DNA from: Gilliamella sp. ESL0405
Lineage (GTDB): Bacteria > Pseudomonadota > Gammaproteobacteria > Enterobacterales > Orbaceae
Assembly: GCF_019469205.1 (NCBI RefSeq)
Contig: NZ_CP048265.1
Span: 372,001 to 436,000, forward strand
Length of the DNA: 64,000 nucleotides
Direction: 5' to 3'
The notes under the pieces are model-generated. The model searched no databases. It saw only the letters and a program-made list of their open reading frames with translations, and was not told the DNA's origin. Both the position numbers and the translations under genes were made by a program. How positions within the stretch are numbered: the stretch's first letter is position 1; each line of letters opens with the position of its first letter. Below, in pieces: positions 1 to 8,725 of the stretch.

Positions 1-31
1 AAAAAACTTAACTGGTTTGTTATTTTTTTTT
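1..31. other. Flank left of CRISPR array 1
   Basis: AT-rich 31 bases before the first complete repeat. This could be the end of the array leader, or a spacer whose preceding repeat lies outside the window, since 31 bases is within the spacer range of 31-33. The sequence does not resemble the leader seen before array 2, so the array may continue to the left. Confidence 0.4.
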
Positions 32-420
32 CTTCACGGCTGCATAAGCCGTTTAGAAATTACCGCCTTCGGGCTTGAAGATGGCGCAGAACTTCACGGC
101 TGCATAAGCCGTTTAGAAAAGTACCGAACCCACCAACAAACGCTGGGTATTTCTTCACGGCTGCATAAGCCGTTTAGAAAATTTTAATTTCCTTATATAC
201 ATATGATGTGGACTTCACGGCTGCATAAGCCGTTTAGAAATTTGCTCAATTCATTACCAATAGAACGACGTACTTCATGGCTGCATAAGCCGTTTAGAAA
301 ATACTGAGTGAATGCATTAGTAAATTGCGAATCTTCACGGCTGCATAAGCTGTTTAGAAAGAAAACAATCAGATTTAAAAAACATTCTAATGCTTGAAAG
401 CTGCATAAGGGGTTTAGGAT
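32..420 (+). CRISPR. Type I-F CRISPR array 1
   Basis: Seven 28-nt repeats at 32, 92, 153, 213, 273, 333 and 393, separated by six spacers of 32-33 nt. The repeat starts CTTCACGG, has a CGGCT/AGCCG stem around a GCATA loop and ends GTTTAGAAA, which is the subtype I-F pattern (known Enterobacteria/Pseudomonas repeats start GTTCACTGCC and end AGAAA). The repeat at 273 has C to T in the stem, the one at 333 has CTG for CCG, and the one at 393 is degenerate and marks the leader-distal end. Transcription is therefore left to right, with the leader at or beyond the left window edge. The last spacer, 361-392, is identical to the last spacer of array 2. Confidence 0.97.
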
Positions 421-451
421 ATTTTTGAAAAATCTAAGACTTTTTGCTTTT

Positions 452-491
452 ATACTGAAATATAGGTATTTTCTGAAGGTTTTTGACAAGG
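452..491. repeat. Dispersed ~40-bp repeat, copy A
   Basis: One of five related stretches in the window with the core GGTATTTTCTGAAACTTCTT followed by GACAAG. This copy lies in the trailer of CRISPR array 1 and differs by a few bases (CTGAAGGTTTTTGACAAG). The stretch from 421 to 491 is closely matched by 1562-1631 after array 2. Confidence 0.6.
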
Positions 492-534
492 TTTTTTACT
501 TTCTTTGAAAGTTACAGTTTTTTAGTCCGTAGGT

Positions 535-585
535 TTCGGACGCTGTTAATTGATTGATATTTTCATTTTGGTGTCAGCGTCCGAA
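535..585. other. 11-bp inverted repeat between the CRISPR arrays
   Basis: TTCGGACGCTG at 535-545 pairs exactly with CAGCGTCCGAA at 575-585 across a 29-nt AT-rich loop. It is followed by GGGGATTTTTT. It may be a structured RNA element, a terminator after the array 1 transcript or an end of a decayed mobile element. No coding sequence is seen. Confidence 0.5.
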
Positions 586-600
586 TTAAGGGGATTTTTT

Positions 601-815
601 GCGAAATCTCCCTAATAACCCCCTCGCAGCACCACCCAAAGCGGTCTTCGACTGCCCTCCGCCTTCGTTCGGTCTTAACGCACCGGCGCTGATTTGTTCC
701 TGACAAAGCAGCGCCTCGCCAAACATCCTTGTTTGGCGTGCTAACCTCACTCAGTTGTCGGCGCTTTGTGAAGGTGCGGTCTGGTGCACTTGTTTGCTTT
801 TGGGAAAGGTAATGG
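601..815. other. GC-rich structured non-coding stretch
   Basis: This stretch is clearly richer in G and C than its flanks. It holds two strong hairpins: 685-715, with GGCGCTG pairing CAGCGCC and an inner TTTGT/ACAAA stem, and 717-738, with CGCCAAACA pairing TGTTTGGCG around a 4-base loop. No reading frame or known RNA family is recognised. It could be a small RNA, a decayed mobile element or an intergenic repeat. Confidence 0.4.
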
Positions 816-830
816 TAAGTCGTTTAGAAA
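816..830 (+). repeat. Orphan 3' half of a CRISPR repeat
   Basis: TAAGTCGTTTAGAAA matches the last 15 bases of the array 2 repeat exactly, including its T variant. It lies 163 bp before the first full repeat of array 2 and just before the leader. No 5' half precedes it. Probably a leftover from an older array end or a rearrangement. Confidence 0.55.
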
Positions 831-840
831 TAGTAGTGGA

Positions 841-993
841 GTTTAAAATACAAACTTTATGAACCCTTTTTTTTGGCTAAAAATAAAACTATTAAAAATC
901 AATATATTGCAAACGCGTTAAAAAAAAGGGTTTTTAAACCTAAAATTGCCCTTTATGTTTTTATAAACGATGTTTATAGTATGTAAGATTCTA
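841..993 (+). promoter_or_regulatory. Leader of CRISPR array 2
   Basis: AT-rich 150-bp region directly before the first repeat of array 2. It contains AACCCTTTTTTTT at about 862 and AAAAAAAGGGTTTTTAAACC at about 921-940, an arrangement typical of I-F leaders as I know them. Leaders of this type carry the promoter and the integration signals for new spacers, so this array is likely the one able to acquire spacers. Boundary to the left is approximate. Confidence 0.6.
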
Positions 994-1561
994 CTTCACG
1001 GCTGCATAAGTCGTTTAGAAAGCAATATATCTTCCCTGTAGGCGTTTGGTAAACTTCACGGCTGCATAAGTCGTTTAGAAATTATCGATTTGATAATGGC
1101 ATTGATTACACACTTCACGGCTGCATAAGTCGTTTAGAAATAGCTTATTCTGATTTATTCGGCTGAATTGAGCTTCACGGCTGCATAAGTCGTTTAGAAA
1201 TAGTTCACAGCTTTCGGAATTCTATCAAGCAACTTCACGGCTGCATAAGTCGTTTAGAAATGCCGGGGGAGTGACTTGAGGCCAAGGCAGAGCTTCACGG
1301 CTGCATAAGTCGTTTAGAAATTCAGGCGAATTCTAGCTGTTTTTAGTGCGTCCTTCACGGCTGCATAAGTCGTTTAGAAAGTCTGCGCCAAGTGCGATGT
1401 TTTCATGACCAACTTCACGGCTGCATAAGTCGTTTAGAAATCTTACGCAAGATAAGGACATAATCACCGGATGCTTCACGGCTGCATAAGCTGTTTAGAA
1501 AGAAAACAATCAGATTTAAAAAACATTCTAATGCTTGAAAGCTGAATAAGGAGTTTAGGAT
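994..1561 (+). CRISPR. Type I-F CRISPR array 2
   Basis: Ten 28-nt repeats at 994, 1054, 1113, 1173, 1233, 1293, 1353, 1413, 1474 and 1534, with nine spacers of 31-33 nt. The first eight repeats carry AGTCG where array 1 has AGCCG, so the RNA stem keeps a G-U pair. The repeat at 1474 is the CTG variant also found next to last in array 1. The repeat at 1534 is degenerate. The last spacer, 1502-1533, is identical to 361-392 of array 1. No cas gene is present between or right of the arrays. Confidence 0.97.
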
Positions 1562-1591
1562 ATTTTTGAAATATCTAAGACTTTTTGCTTT

Positions 1592-1631
1592 TATACTAAA
1601 ACATGGGTATTTTCTGAAAGTTCTTGTCAAG
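1592..1631. repeat. Dispersed ~40-bp repeat, copy B
   Basis: Trailer of CRISPR array 2, with TATACTAAAACATGGGTATT then TTCTGAAAGTTCTTGTCAAG. It lies at the same place relative to the array end as copy A, so these two copies come from the same array-end duplication. Confidence 0.6.
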
Positions 1632-1645
1632 GATTTGTGTTTTTT

Positions 1646-1682
1646 GCTTAAACACCTATATTTTCTGAAACTTCTTGACAAG
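1646..1682. repeat. Dispersed ~40-bp repeat, copy C
   Basis: GCTTAAACACCTATATTTTC then TGAAACTTCTTGACAAG, in tandem 15 bp after copy B. It shows that the element also multiplies outside the duplicated trailer. Confidence 0.6.
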
Positions 1683-1723
1683 CATTTTTTGGCTTTGGTG
1701 ATAGGTTAGCGGTTGGCATTTTT

Positions 1724-1751
1724 ACGCAAGTGACGCTGAGTTCACTTGCGT
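1724..1751. other. Hairpin downstream of serA
   Basis: ACGCAAGTGA at 1724-1733 pairs with TCACTTGCGT at 1742-1751 around an 8-base loop, ten bases past the serA stop codon on the minus strand. There is no U-run on the serA side, so it is a possible 3' end stabiliser or a non-canonical terminator. Confidence 0.45.
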
Positions 1752-1760
1752 GGGTTGTGA

Positions 1761-3002
1761 TTAGAATAGGAGTCTGGCTCTGATTGTGCCGGTGACGTTT
1801 TTAAGTTTTACTAATAACTCTTCGGCTTTGTTTTGCTCAACGCGATCAATATCAATCACCACATAACCAATTTTTGGATCGGTTTGCAGATACTGGGCTG
1901 AGATATTTAAGCCTTGTTCGGCAAATAGGGTGTTGATTGCGGTTAGTACGCCGGGCTGATTATGGTGAATGTTGATAAAACGGCTGGATCCTTTCGCCGG
2001 AATCGGTAATGATGCTTCCGGGAAGTTAACCGCCGATAGGGTGGCGCCGGTATCTGAGTATTTGGCGAGTTTTGTCGCCACTTCGATACCGATATTTTCT
2101 TGCGCTTCGGTTGTGGATCCACCAATATGGGGTGTGATAATCACATTATCAAATTTGCATAGTGGTGAATCAAAAGGATCGCTATTGCTCGCCGGTTCAG
2201 TTGGGAAAACATCAATTGCTGCGCCGCTAATTTTTTCGCTTTCAAGCGCTTGCGTTAATGCTTGCAGATCAATCACTTTACCACGTGAGGCGTTAATTAA
2301 AATTGCGCCGGGTTTCATCATGTCAAACTCAGTGTGACTGATCATTTTTATTGTGGTTGCGTTTTCCGGCACGTGCATACTGACAATATCGCTCATAGCG
2401 AGTAACTCTTTGATACTGGCTATCTGTTTGGCATTTCCTAATGGTAATTTGGTTTCAATATCGTAAAAGTAAACGTTCATACCCAGTGATTCAGCTAACA
2501 CACTTAATTGACTGCCGATATGTCCATAACCAATGATTCCCAGATTTTTGCCTCGAGCTTCATGCGATCCGGTGGCTATTTTATTCCACTTTCCTTGATG
2601 TGCTTTAGCGTTCGCTTCCGGTACCCGGCGTAACAGTAAAATGGCTTCGGCCAGCACTAATTCAGCGACTGAGCGAGTATTGGAAAATGGGGCGTTAAAA
2701 ACAGGTATTCCTTTTACCGCAGCAGCATCAAGATCCACTTGATTTGTGCCGATACAAAAACAACCAATACCGGCTAGTTTTGGCGCCGCTTCGATGATTT
2801 CTTTGGTTAAGTTTGTTCGGGAACGTATGCCAATAAAACGTGCATCTTTTAATGCTTCGATCAGCTCGGATTGCGATAAGGCACTTTTATGATACTCAAT
2901 ATTGGTAAAGCCTGCTGATTTGAGTGTTTCTATCGCAGTCGGGTGTACCCCTTCAAGCAATAAAAATTTGTTTTCATCTTTGGTTAACGCCTGAACAACC
3001 AT
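1761..3002 (-). CDS. serA: D-3-phosphoglycerate dehydrogenase
   Basis: SerA, 413 aa, oxidises 3-phosphoglycerate to 3-phosphohydroxypyruvate with NAD, the first step of serine synthesis, in the cytosol. The sequence follows E. coli SerA from end to end (about 410 aa). It has the NAD-binding GYGHIG at residues 158-163, the signature NASRGKVID near 240-250 and a C-terminal ACT domain from about residue 338 that in the family binds serine for feedback inhibition. The start is ATG preceded by AGAGGAAAAA. Next to it lies rpiA on the same strand, as in E. coli. A (GA)7 tract sits directly before the ribosome binding site. Confidence 0.96.
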   Translation of the reverse strand: MVVQALTKDENKFLLLEGVHPTAIETLKSAGFTNIEYHKSALSQSELIEALKDARFIGIRSRTNLTKEIIEAAPKLAGIGCFCIGTNQVDLDAAAVKGIPVFNAPFSNTRSVAELVLAEAILLLRRVPEANAKAHQGKWNKIATGSHEARGKNLGIIGYGHIGSQLSVLAESLGMNVYFYDIETKLPLGNAKQIASIKELLAMSDIVSMHVPENATTIKMISHTEFDMMKPGAILINASRGKVIDLQALTQALESEKISGAAIDVFPTEPASNSDPFDSPLCKFDNVIITPHIGGSTTEAQENIGIEVATKLAKYSDTGATLSAVNFPEASLPIPAKGSSRFINIHHNQPGVLTAINTLFAEQGLNISAQYLQTDPKIGYVVIDIDRVEQNKAEELLVKLKNVTGTIRARLLF

Positions 3003-3070
3003 TTTTTCCTCTCTCTCTCTCTTTCTTTTTTTATATCATTGTTACATACTGCCAGCTTGCGCAATAGGCT

Positions 3071-3727
3071 TTATCTTAATTCTGTCACACCATTTGGTGT
3101 ACCGACTAGAGCAACATCGGCGCCTTTGTTGGCAAATAATCCTACCGTTACCACACCGGCAATGCCATTGATGCGGTCTTCAAGTTCTGTTGGTGTTGAA
3201 ATGACAAGGTCGTGGACATCAAGTATGACATTACCGTTGTCAGTTATCACTCCCTGACGATAAATCGGTTTTCCGCCGAGTTTAAATAGCTCTCTTGCCA
3301 CATATGAGCGAGCCATTGGGATCACTTCAACCGGTAACGGAAATTTACCTAGCACATCAACAACTTTTGATTGATCAACTATGCAGATAAACTGTTTGGC
3401 TAATGCTGAGACAATTTTTTCACGAGTTAGCGCAGCGCCACCGCCTTTAATCATTTGTAACTGATGATTAATTTCATCAGCACCGTCAACGTAGACATCT
3501 AAACTATCAACATCGTTACAGTCTAACACTGTGATACCATAGCTTTTTAATTTTTGGGTCGATGCTTCCGAGCTTGAGACAGCGCCTTTAATCTGATCTT
3601 TCATCGTCGCTAAAGCATCAATAAAGTGGGCAGCTGTTGATCCTGTGCCAACACCAACTAGTGCGCCGGGTTTAACAAATTTTAATGCTGACCAGCCCAC
3701 CGCTTTTTTTAATTCATCTTGCGTCAT
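3071..3727 (-). CDS. rpiA: Ribose-5-phosphate isomerase A
   Basis: RpiA, 218 aa, interconverts ribose 5-phosphate and ribulose 5-phosphate in the pentose phosphate pathway. The family motif [13 protein letters not shown] near residue 27, the DGADEI segment and KGGGAAL are present, and the length equals the E. coli enzyme. The reading frame stays open upstream to 3829, but the ATG at 3727 is chosen because [12 protein letters not shown] aligns with the known N-terminus and GGTGAT lies just upstream. It sits 68 bp upstream of serA on the same strand and diverges from argP, as in E. coli. Confidence 0.96.
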   Translation of the reverse strand: MTQDELKKAVGWSALKFVKPGALVGVGTGSTAAHFIDALATMKDQIKGAVSSSEASTQKLKSYGITVLDCNDVDSLDVYVDGADEINHQLQMIKGGGAALTREKIVSALAKQFICIVDQSKVVDVLGKFPLPVEVIPMARSYVARELFKLGGKPIYRQGVITDNGNVILDVHDLVISTPTELEDRINGIAGVVTVGLFANKGADVALVGTPNGVTELR

Positions 3728-3935
3728 GATATCACCGTACTTAAGTATAATTTTTCTTAAAAAATTAAAATTTTGAAAGCAAAATTGTTGAAGATATGGC
3801 ATAGTAACCAATTGGAAAGCAAAAATCATTAGTATTTTTATAAAATATGTTAAGTTTAAGTTCTGTTTAAATTTTTTTGCAAAATTAATATAGCTTGACT
3901 ATCCAAGCTGTGGTCAAATCATTAGTAAAGAGATT

Positions 3936-4841
3936 ATGAAGCGTCCAGATTATAGAGCATTACAAGCATTAGATGCGGTAATAAAAGAACGAGGATTTGA
4001 AAGAGCGGCTGATAAACTGTGTATAACCCAACCTGCGGTTTCACAACGTATCAAGCAACTAGAAAGCTTTTTTGGTCAACAATTACTGGTTAGAACAATT
4101 CCGCCTAAAGCGACTAAACAAGGTGAGCATCTTTTAGGATTATTGCATCAAGTCGAATTGTTAGAACAGCAGTGGTTAGGTGACAATGAACAAAATTCAA
4201 CGCCGTTATCACTCTCTATTGCCATTAACGCCGATTCGTTAGCAACGTGGGTGTTACCTGCGTTAAAGCCAGTTTTGGATAAAAATATCTTACGTTTTGA
4301 TATTCAAGTCAAAGATGAAGAGCATACTTTAGAGCTATTGCGATTAGGTACCGTTGTTGCCGCCATTAGTATTCAAGCCAATCCTTTGCCTGGCTGTTTG
4401 TCGGATCGATTAGGTGCGCTTGACTATATTTTTGTGGCTTCTCCGGAATTTGCTAAAAAATACTTTCCTAACGGCGTGACTCGCTCATCGCTATTAAAAG
4501 CGCCGGCAGTGGCTTTTGACCATTTGGATGATATGCATCAAGCGTTTTTACAAGAGAATTTTAATCTTACCCCCGGCAGTGTGATTTGCCATATCACGAG
4601 CTCATCTGAGGCTTTTGTTCAGCTAGCTAAACAAGGTTCGGCGTGCTGTATGATCCCAATGTTGCAAGTTGAGCAGGAATTAAAAACCGGTGAGTTGGTC
4701 AATTTAACTGAAGGTTTATACCAAAGACGTATGCTTTACTGGCATCGCTTTGCGCCGGAAAGCAGTGTCATGCAAAATATCTCAGAAACATTGATTAGTT
4801 ATGCTCAGCGAACATTATCACAGCCGCAAGATAAAAAATAA
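3936..4841 (+). CDS. argP: LysR-type regulator ArgP
   Basis: ArgP/IciA family, 301 aa. In E. coli it activates the arginine exporter argO and other genes and responds to lysine and arginine. An N-terminal winged HTH of about residues 5-62 includes [20 protein letters not shown]; the rest is the LysR effector domain. The symbol is supported both by sequence and by the divergent rpiA-serA neighbours found in E. coli. The intergenic region to rpiA is about 200 bp and would hold both promoters. No argO is in the window. Confidence 0.9.
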   Translation: MKRPDYRALQALDAVIKERGFERAADKLCITQPAVSQRIKQLESFFGQQLLVRTIPPKATKQGEHLLGLLHQVELLEQQWLGDNEQNSTPLSLSIAINADSLATWVLPALKPVLDKNILRFDIQVKDEEHTLELLRLGTVVAAISIQANPLPGCLSDRLGALDYIFVASPEFAKKYFPNGVTRSSLLKAPAVAFDHLDDMHQAFLQENFNLTPGSVICHITSSSEAFVQLAKQGSACCMIPMLQVEQELKTGELVNLTEGLYQRRMLYWHRFAPESSVMQNISETLISYAQRTLSQPQDKK

Positions 4842-4929
4842 TATACAAAGGGTATTGAGTTTTTTTACTGAAACATATTGTTTTTTAGGTATAACCATTT
4901 GAAATATATTACTTTTGAGACATGTGCTT

Positions 4930-4970
4930 ATGATACATGGTGCTTTTCTGAAACTTTTTGACAGCGTAAC
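4930..4970. repeat. Dispersed ~40-bp repeat, copy E
   Basis: GATACATGGTGCTTTTCTG then AAACTTTTTGACAG between argP and hemE, a diverged member of the same family. A weaker partial copy may precede it at about 4867-4900. Confidence 0.45.
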
Positions 4971-4994
4971 ATCTTCTATTAAAGAGTCGATAAA

Positions 4995-6068
4995 ATGAGC
5001 CAATTACAAAATGATCGTTATTTACGTGCCTTGCAGTGTTTACCGGTAGACTACACGCCAATATGGATGATGCGTCAAGCGGGGCGTTACTTGCCTGAAT
5101 ATCGACAATTAAGAGCCAAAGCCGGAAATTTTATGACCATGTGTCAAAATCCTGAACTGGCCTGCGAAGCCACTTTACAACCACTGCAACGTTTTGATCT
5201 TGATGCCGCTATTATTTTTTCTGATATCTTAACGATTCCTGATGCAATGGGGCTTGGTCTCTATTTTGAAGCGGGAGAAGGTCCTAAATTCAGCCGATCA
5301 ATTACTCAATTATCTGATATCGAAAAATTGCCGATTCCCGATCCCAATCAATCACTTAAATATGTTACTGATGCAATTAGCTTAACCAAAAAAAGCTTAA
5401 ATGGAAAAGTGCCGTTAATTGGTTTTTCCGGCAGCCCATGGACATTAGCCACTTATATGATTGAAGGGGGAAGCAGCAAATCTTTTAGTAAAATCAAAAA
5501 GATGCTTTATTGCGAACCAAAAGCCCTGCATCTTTTATTAGAGAAGTTAGCCCACAGTGTTGCACTTTATCTTAATGCTCAGATTGAAGCTGGCGCGCAA
5601 TCGGTAATGATTTTTGACTCTTGGGGCGGCGTGTTATCTCATCAAGCTTATCAAACGTTTTCATTAGATTATATGCAGCTAATTTTGTCACAATTAAAAC
5701 GAGGTAAAAAGAGTGAGGATATCACGTCTTATGTACCAGTGACATTATTTACCAAAGGTGGCGGATTATGGTTAGACACCATTATACGTTCGGGCTGTGA
5801 TGCAGTTGGTGTCGATTGGACGGTTAATTTAAGTCAAATTGCCAATAAAGGGCAAATTGCGCTGCAAGGTAATCTCGATCCGACGGTTTTATATGCCAAT
5901 AAGCCGACAATTGAAGCAAATGTTGAATCACTCTTATCAGAATTTGGCTATAATAATGGGCATGTTTTTAATTTGGGTCATGGAATTTTGCCCGATATTC
6001 CGGTAGAGCATGTAAAATATTTAGTTGACGCCGTACATCGTCAGTCCAAAAGGTTTCATTATGATTAA
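4995..6068 (+). CDS. hemE: Uroporphyrinogen decarboxylase
   Basis: HemE, 357 aa, removes four carboxyl groups from uroporphyrinogen III to give coproporphyrinogen III in heme synthesis, in the cytosol. The N-terminal signature [16 protein letters not shown] near residues 21-36 and the second signature [13 protein letters not shown] near 143-155 are intact, and length matches E. coli (354 aa). The start ATG at 4995 gives an N-terminus that aligns with the family. The stop overlaps the start of yjaG by 8 nt, so the two are probably translated from one mRNA, as in the hemE-yjaG-hupA order of relatives. Confidence 0.97.
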   Translation: MSQLQNDRYLRALQCLPVDYTPIWMMRQAGRYLPEYRQLRAKAGNFMTMCQNPELACEATLQPLQRFDLDAAIIFSDILTIPDAMGLGLYFEAGEGPKFSRSITQLSDIEKLPIPDPNQSLKYVTDAISLTKKSLNGKVPLIGFSGSPWTLATYMIEGGSSKSFSKIKKMLYCEPKALHLLLEKLAHSVALYLNAQIEAGAQSVMIFDSWGGVLSHQAYQTFSLDYMQLILSQLKRGKKSEDITSYVPVTLFTKGGGLWLDTIIRSGCDAVGVDWTVNLSQIANKGQIALQGNLDPTVLYANKPTIEANVESLLSEFGYNNGHVFNLGHGILPDIPVEHVKYLVDAVHRQSKRFHYD

Positions 6069-6663
6069 AAATCCCGTCCAATTAAGAGTGGAAAAATTAG
6101 CAGATTGGCAACAACGATTATTTATGGTTTGCTTGTGTGAACGAATGTATCCAAACTTTGTTTATTATTGTAATTTACAACAGTGTGAACAAGATGCCAA
6201 AAACTTCAAAAAAATTCTAGATTTAATCTGGGAGTCGCTCTTAGTTCAAGATGCCAAAATTAACTTCGATTTACAACTTGAAAAATTAGAAGCGATTATT
6301 CCAACCGTTACTGAAGATAGCCCTTATATGGTTTATCCGGCGATTGATGCTTGTCATGCATTAAGTGAAATCTTGCACTCCTATTTAAGTGGTGAGATCG
6401 CTGAACATACCGCTAAAGTCAGCAGCATATCGGCCACTACCGTTGCCGAATTTGAGATGACCAAATCGAATATTTCTCTATCTGAAAGCGAGCAAGAAAA
6501 ATTATCTGATGTTATTGAAGAATTTGATTTGCAATGGGAGATATTTAGATTATTATGTAATGAGAATAATGTTATGATCGATTTAATAAAAGGCTTAAAG
6601 ACGGATATAAGGTCTGAAAAAATCAGTAATATTGGTGTTTTTTTGAGCAATCAAGTCATTTAA
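6061..6663 (+). CDS. yjaG: YjaG family protein (DUF416)
   Basis: DUF416 protein of 200 aa, function unknown. It is recognised by its sequence ([20 protein letters not shown], similar to YjaG) and by its place between hemE and hupA, conserved in enterobacteria. No signal peptide or membrane segment is seen; the protein looks helical and soluble. The frame is open to 6025, but the ATG at 6061, which overlaps the hemE stop region, fits the family N-terminus. The gene for Nfi, which lies between hemE and yjaG in E. coli, is absent here. Confidence 0.85.
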   Translation: MIKNPVQLRVEKLADWQQRLFMVCLCERMYPNFVYYCNLQQCEQDAKNFKKILDLIWESLLVQDAKINFDLQLEKLEAIIPTVTEDSPYMVYPAIDACHALSEILHSYLSGEIAEHTAKVSSISATTVAEFEMTKSNISLSESEQEKLSDVIEEFDLQWEIFRLLCNENNVMIDLIKGLKTDIRSEKISNIGVFLSNQVI

Positions 6664-6715
6664 TGGGTGTTTTTTTTATTTTTTAATAAATTTTTCTTTA
6701 ACATTAGAGAAATAT

Positions 6716-6742
6716 AGACTACATTTACTAGTAATGTAGTCT
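6716..6742. promoter_or_regulatory. Long palindrome upstream of hupA
   Basis: AGACTACATT at 6716-6725 pairs with AATGTAGTCT at 6733-6742, and the centre (ACTAGT) is itself palindromic, giving about 14 paired bases with one bulged T. It lies about 90 bp before the hupA start. It has no U-run, so it could be a dyad operator or a terminator of hemE-yjaG. Confidence 0.45.
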
Positions 6743-6828
6743 GAAAGACGTTTACAGCTGCAAAGTTTTTTTTAACTTTGTTTATCATGTCAACATTAAC
6801 AATAAAATAAATATGTAAGGATATCTCC

Positions 6829-7101
6829 ATGAATAAAACAGAACTTGTAGATGCAATTGCTAGCAAAGCTGGTGTAACTAAAGTTGCTGCAAAGACAGCT
6901 TTAGAAGCTACTTTAGCTGCTATAACTGAATCATTAAAAGCAGGTGAACCAGTTCAATTAGTTGGTTTTGGGACGTTTAAAGTTAATGCTCGTAAAGCTC
7001 GTACCGGTCGTAACCCTAAAACAGGTAAAGAAATTAAAATTGCTGCAAGCAAAGTACCAGCATTTGTTTCTGGTAAAAGCTTAAAAGAAGCAATCAAATA
7101 A
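6829..7101 (+). CDS. hupA: DNA-binding protein HU-alpha
   Basis: HU, 90 aa, a small histone-like protein that binds and bends DNA as a dimer and compacts the nucleoid. The sequence shows the HU fold with GFGTFKV and the DNA-binding arm [15 protein letters not shown] near residues 53-67. It is closest to HupA, supported by its place after yjaG. AAGGATATCTCC precedes the start ATG. The gene has its own 165-bp upstream region with a palindrome, so independent expression is likely. Confidence 0.95.
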   Translation: MNKTELVDAIASKAGVTKVAAKTALEATLAAITESLKAGEPVQLVGFGTFKVNARKARTGRNPKTGKEIKIAASKVPAFVSGKSLKEAIK

Positions 7102-7274
7102 TTGTTTGCTTATTTTCTGTCGATTTATTGATAGAAGATATCTAGAGGTCATAAGACCTAGTCTTGTGGCCTATTAACTTTTTTTACGCCGTAAAATATT
7201 ATAGTTTTATCTTATCTTTTATTCCTTCTTCCTGATTTAATAACCCCTATTTATCCGGTTAAAACTGTTTTGGT

Positions 7275-7760
7275 TTAAACACTAACATCAACCAATTTAG
7301 CATTTACTATACTTGCCAATGCTTGCGGTGCAATCTCAATTTCTAAACCACGTTTCCCACCTGATATAAACATCGTTTCGAATTGATTTGCACTTATGTC
7401 AATGAGTGTGGGTAATTGCTTTTTTTGACCTAATGGACTTATTCCACCCACCAAATAACCGGTAATTTTTTGTGCCAAATTTGGATCGGCTAACTCAACT
7501 TTTTTACATTCGAGCGCTTTAGCGGCTTTTTTCAAATCTAAATGGGTATTAACCGGTACAACACAAACAGCAAATGTTTTATTGTCACCATTTAAATTGA
7601 CAATGAGCGTTTTGAATATTTGACCGGCAGCTACATTTGAATCAGGATCAAGTTTATCAATGGCTTCTTGACCAAAATGTGTCTGTTTGGGGTCATGATC
7701 ATATTGATGAAGATGAAAACGAATATTGTGCTTTTTGAGAAGATTTATCGCAGGTGTCAT
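7275..7760 (-). CDS. ybaK: Cys-tRNA(Pro) deacylase YbaK
   Basis: YbaK, 161 aa, hydrolyses Cys-tRNA(Pro) formed in error by prolyl-tRNA synthetase, working in trans with ProS (proS lies at 21537). The family sequence is clear: [13 protein letters not shown] at the start, then [23 protein letters not shown] and [11 protein letters not shown]. The frame is open to 7841, but ATG at 7760 matches the family N-terminus. It converges with hupA, with 173 bp between them that hold only short hairpins near 7150. A separate membrane-protein gene lies upstream. Confidence 0.93.
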   Translation of the reverse strand: MTPAINLLKKHNIRFHLHQYDHDPKQTHFGQEAIDKLDPDSNVAAGQIFKTLIVNLNGDNKTFAVCVVPVNTHLDLKKAAKALECKKVELADPNLAQKITGYLVGGISPLGQKKQLPTLIDISANQFETMFISGGKRGLEIEIAPQALASIVNAKLVDVSV

Positions 7761-7846
7761 GATATTTAATCCGGATATTGGCCTTAATCGTTGAATAACT
7801 AACTTTAACAACCCGCTGACGGAAAGCCAGCGAGTAAGCAAAGTGA

Positions 7847-8665
7847 TTACAAAATAAGACTGTTATACTGCTGATCATCTTCATCTTTTTTCGATACAGG
7901 TGTTTGATTATTGGTCTGTAAAGTGATGAAACGATAAAAAAAGCTTATCAACACAAAAATCAGAAAGTAAGTCAAACAAAATAAAATACTCATAACAACA
8001 AAGTAATTTTCAGCGTTTAGTGAGTTTAATACCGGTGGTAAGACAACACAGACACAAACAATATAACAAATGAACATTATTGCTGTTGCTGATTTAAGAT
8101 TTATCCTAAAATTAAAGGCATCGGCAAAAAGATCCTTAAATCTTTTTTGTTTAGGTTCAACGATAGATGCGCAATAAAAATAAAATACAAATAGAAAAAT
8201 TAAAGAAACAATCGTCATCATTAGGTCAAATATCGTTTCACCTTGTTGGGGAAATAGTAATAACAATACATGCTGTAATAAAAAAATGACGATCATTAAA
8301 GGAACTAATATCACCCCAATAAATAGTAAATAAAAAACGCATAACTGAAAAAATTTCGCTACTGAGTTTGATATTAATTTATTGATATTTAAATTATCAC
8401 AGTGAGAAAAACTATAAATCATTGCAATAATGATTGCAATTATAAACGTGTGAAATAAATAAAACTGAAAAAAGGGATAGATAATAACAGCAGGATTAGT
8501 TTTAAATTCAGTTAGTAATTCTTGATAAAAGAAACTATTGATAGCCAATGTCATTAATACACCAAAAATGATGCAGGTAATAATAATCGTCCCAATTCGA
8601 TTGCTAATAAAATGAATAGTTTGCTTGAAAACTTCATTAAATCTTAAACTTGATTGTTTGTTCAT
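7847..8665 (-). CDS. Inner membrane protein, YciC/UPF0259-like
   Basis: Integral membrane protein of 272 aa with about six hydrophobic helices: near residues 25-45, 65-90, 105-130, 145-165, 180-205 and 220-245. The C-terminus is charged ([11 protein letters not shown]). The N-terminal pattern and overall layout resemble the YciC/UPF0259 family, but similarity is weak and this assignment is inference. The start ATG at 8665 follows GTGGA; the frame stays open 12 codons further. It lies between glyS and ybaK on the same strand with 60 bp to glyS. Confidence 0.6.
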   Translation of the reverse strand: MNKQSSLRFNEVFKQTIHFISNRIGTIIITCIIFGVLMTLAINSFFYQELLTEFKTNPAVIIYPFFQFYLFHTFIIAIIIAMIYSFSHCDNLNINKLISNSVAKFFQLCVFYLLFIGVILVPLMIVIFLLQHVLLLLFPQQGETIFDLMMTIVSLIFLFVFYFYCASIVEPKQKRFKDLFADAFNFRINLKSATAIMFICYIVCVCVVLPPVLNSLNAENYFVVMSILFCLTYFLIFVLISFFYRFITLQTNNQTPVSKKDEDDQQYNSLIL

Positions 8666-8725
8666 ATTATATCCACTGAGTGGCAATCGCTTGATTACCA
8701 CTTGTTATTATAAATAAGATAGCTG

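Noticed and set aside
193-489. Minus-strand ORF of 98 codons across CRISPR array 1
   Set aside because: It is made of repeat and spacer sequence; the recurring peptide pattern only reflects the 28-nt repeats.
1415-1681. Minus-strand ORF of 88 codons across the end of array 2
   Set aside because: It covers the trailer and repeats; the shared SFRKY-like peptide comes from the dispersed repeat, not from a protein family.
4818-5003. Minus-strand ORF between argP and hemE
   Set aside because: It lies in the dispersed repeat and has no family similarity or ribosome binding site that I can see.
6381-6650. Minus-strand ORF inside yjaG
   Set aside because: Antisense shadow of a conserved gene; hydrophobic only because the sense strand is rich in acidic and lysine codons.
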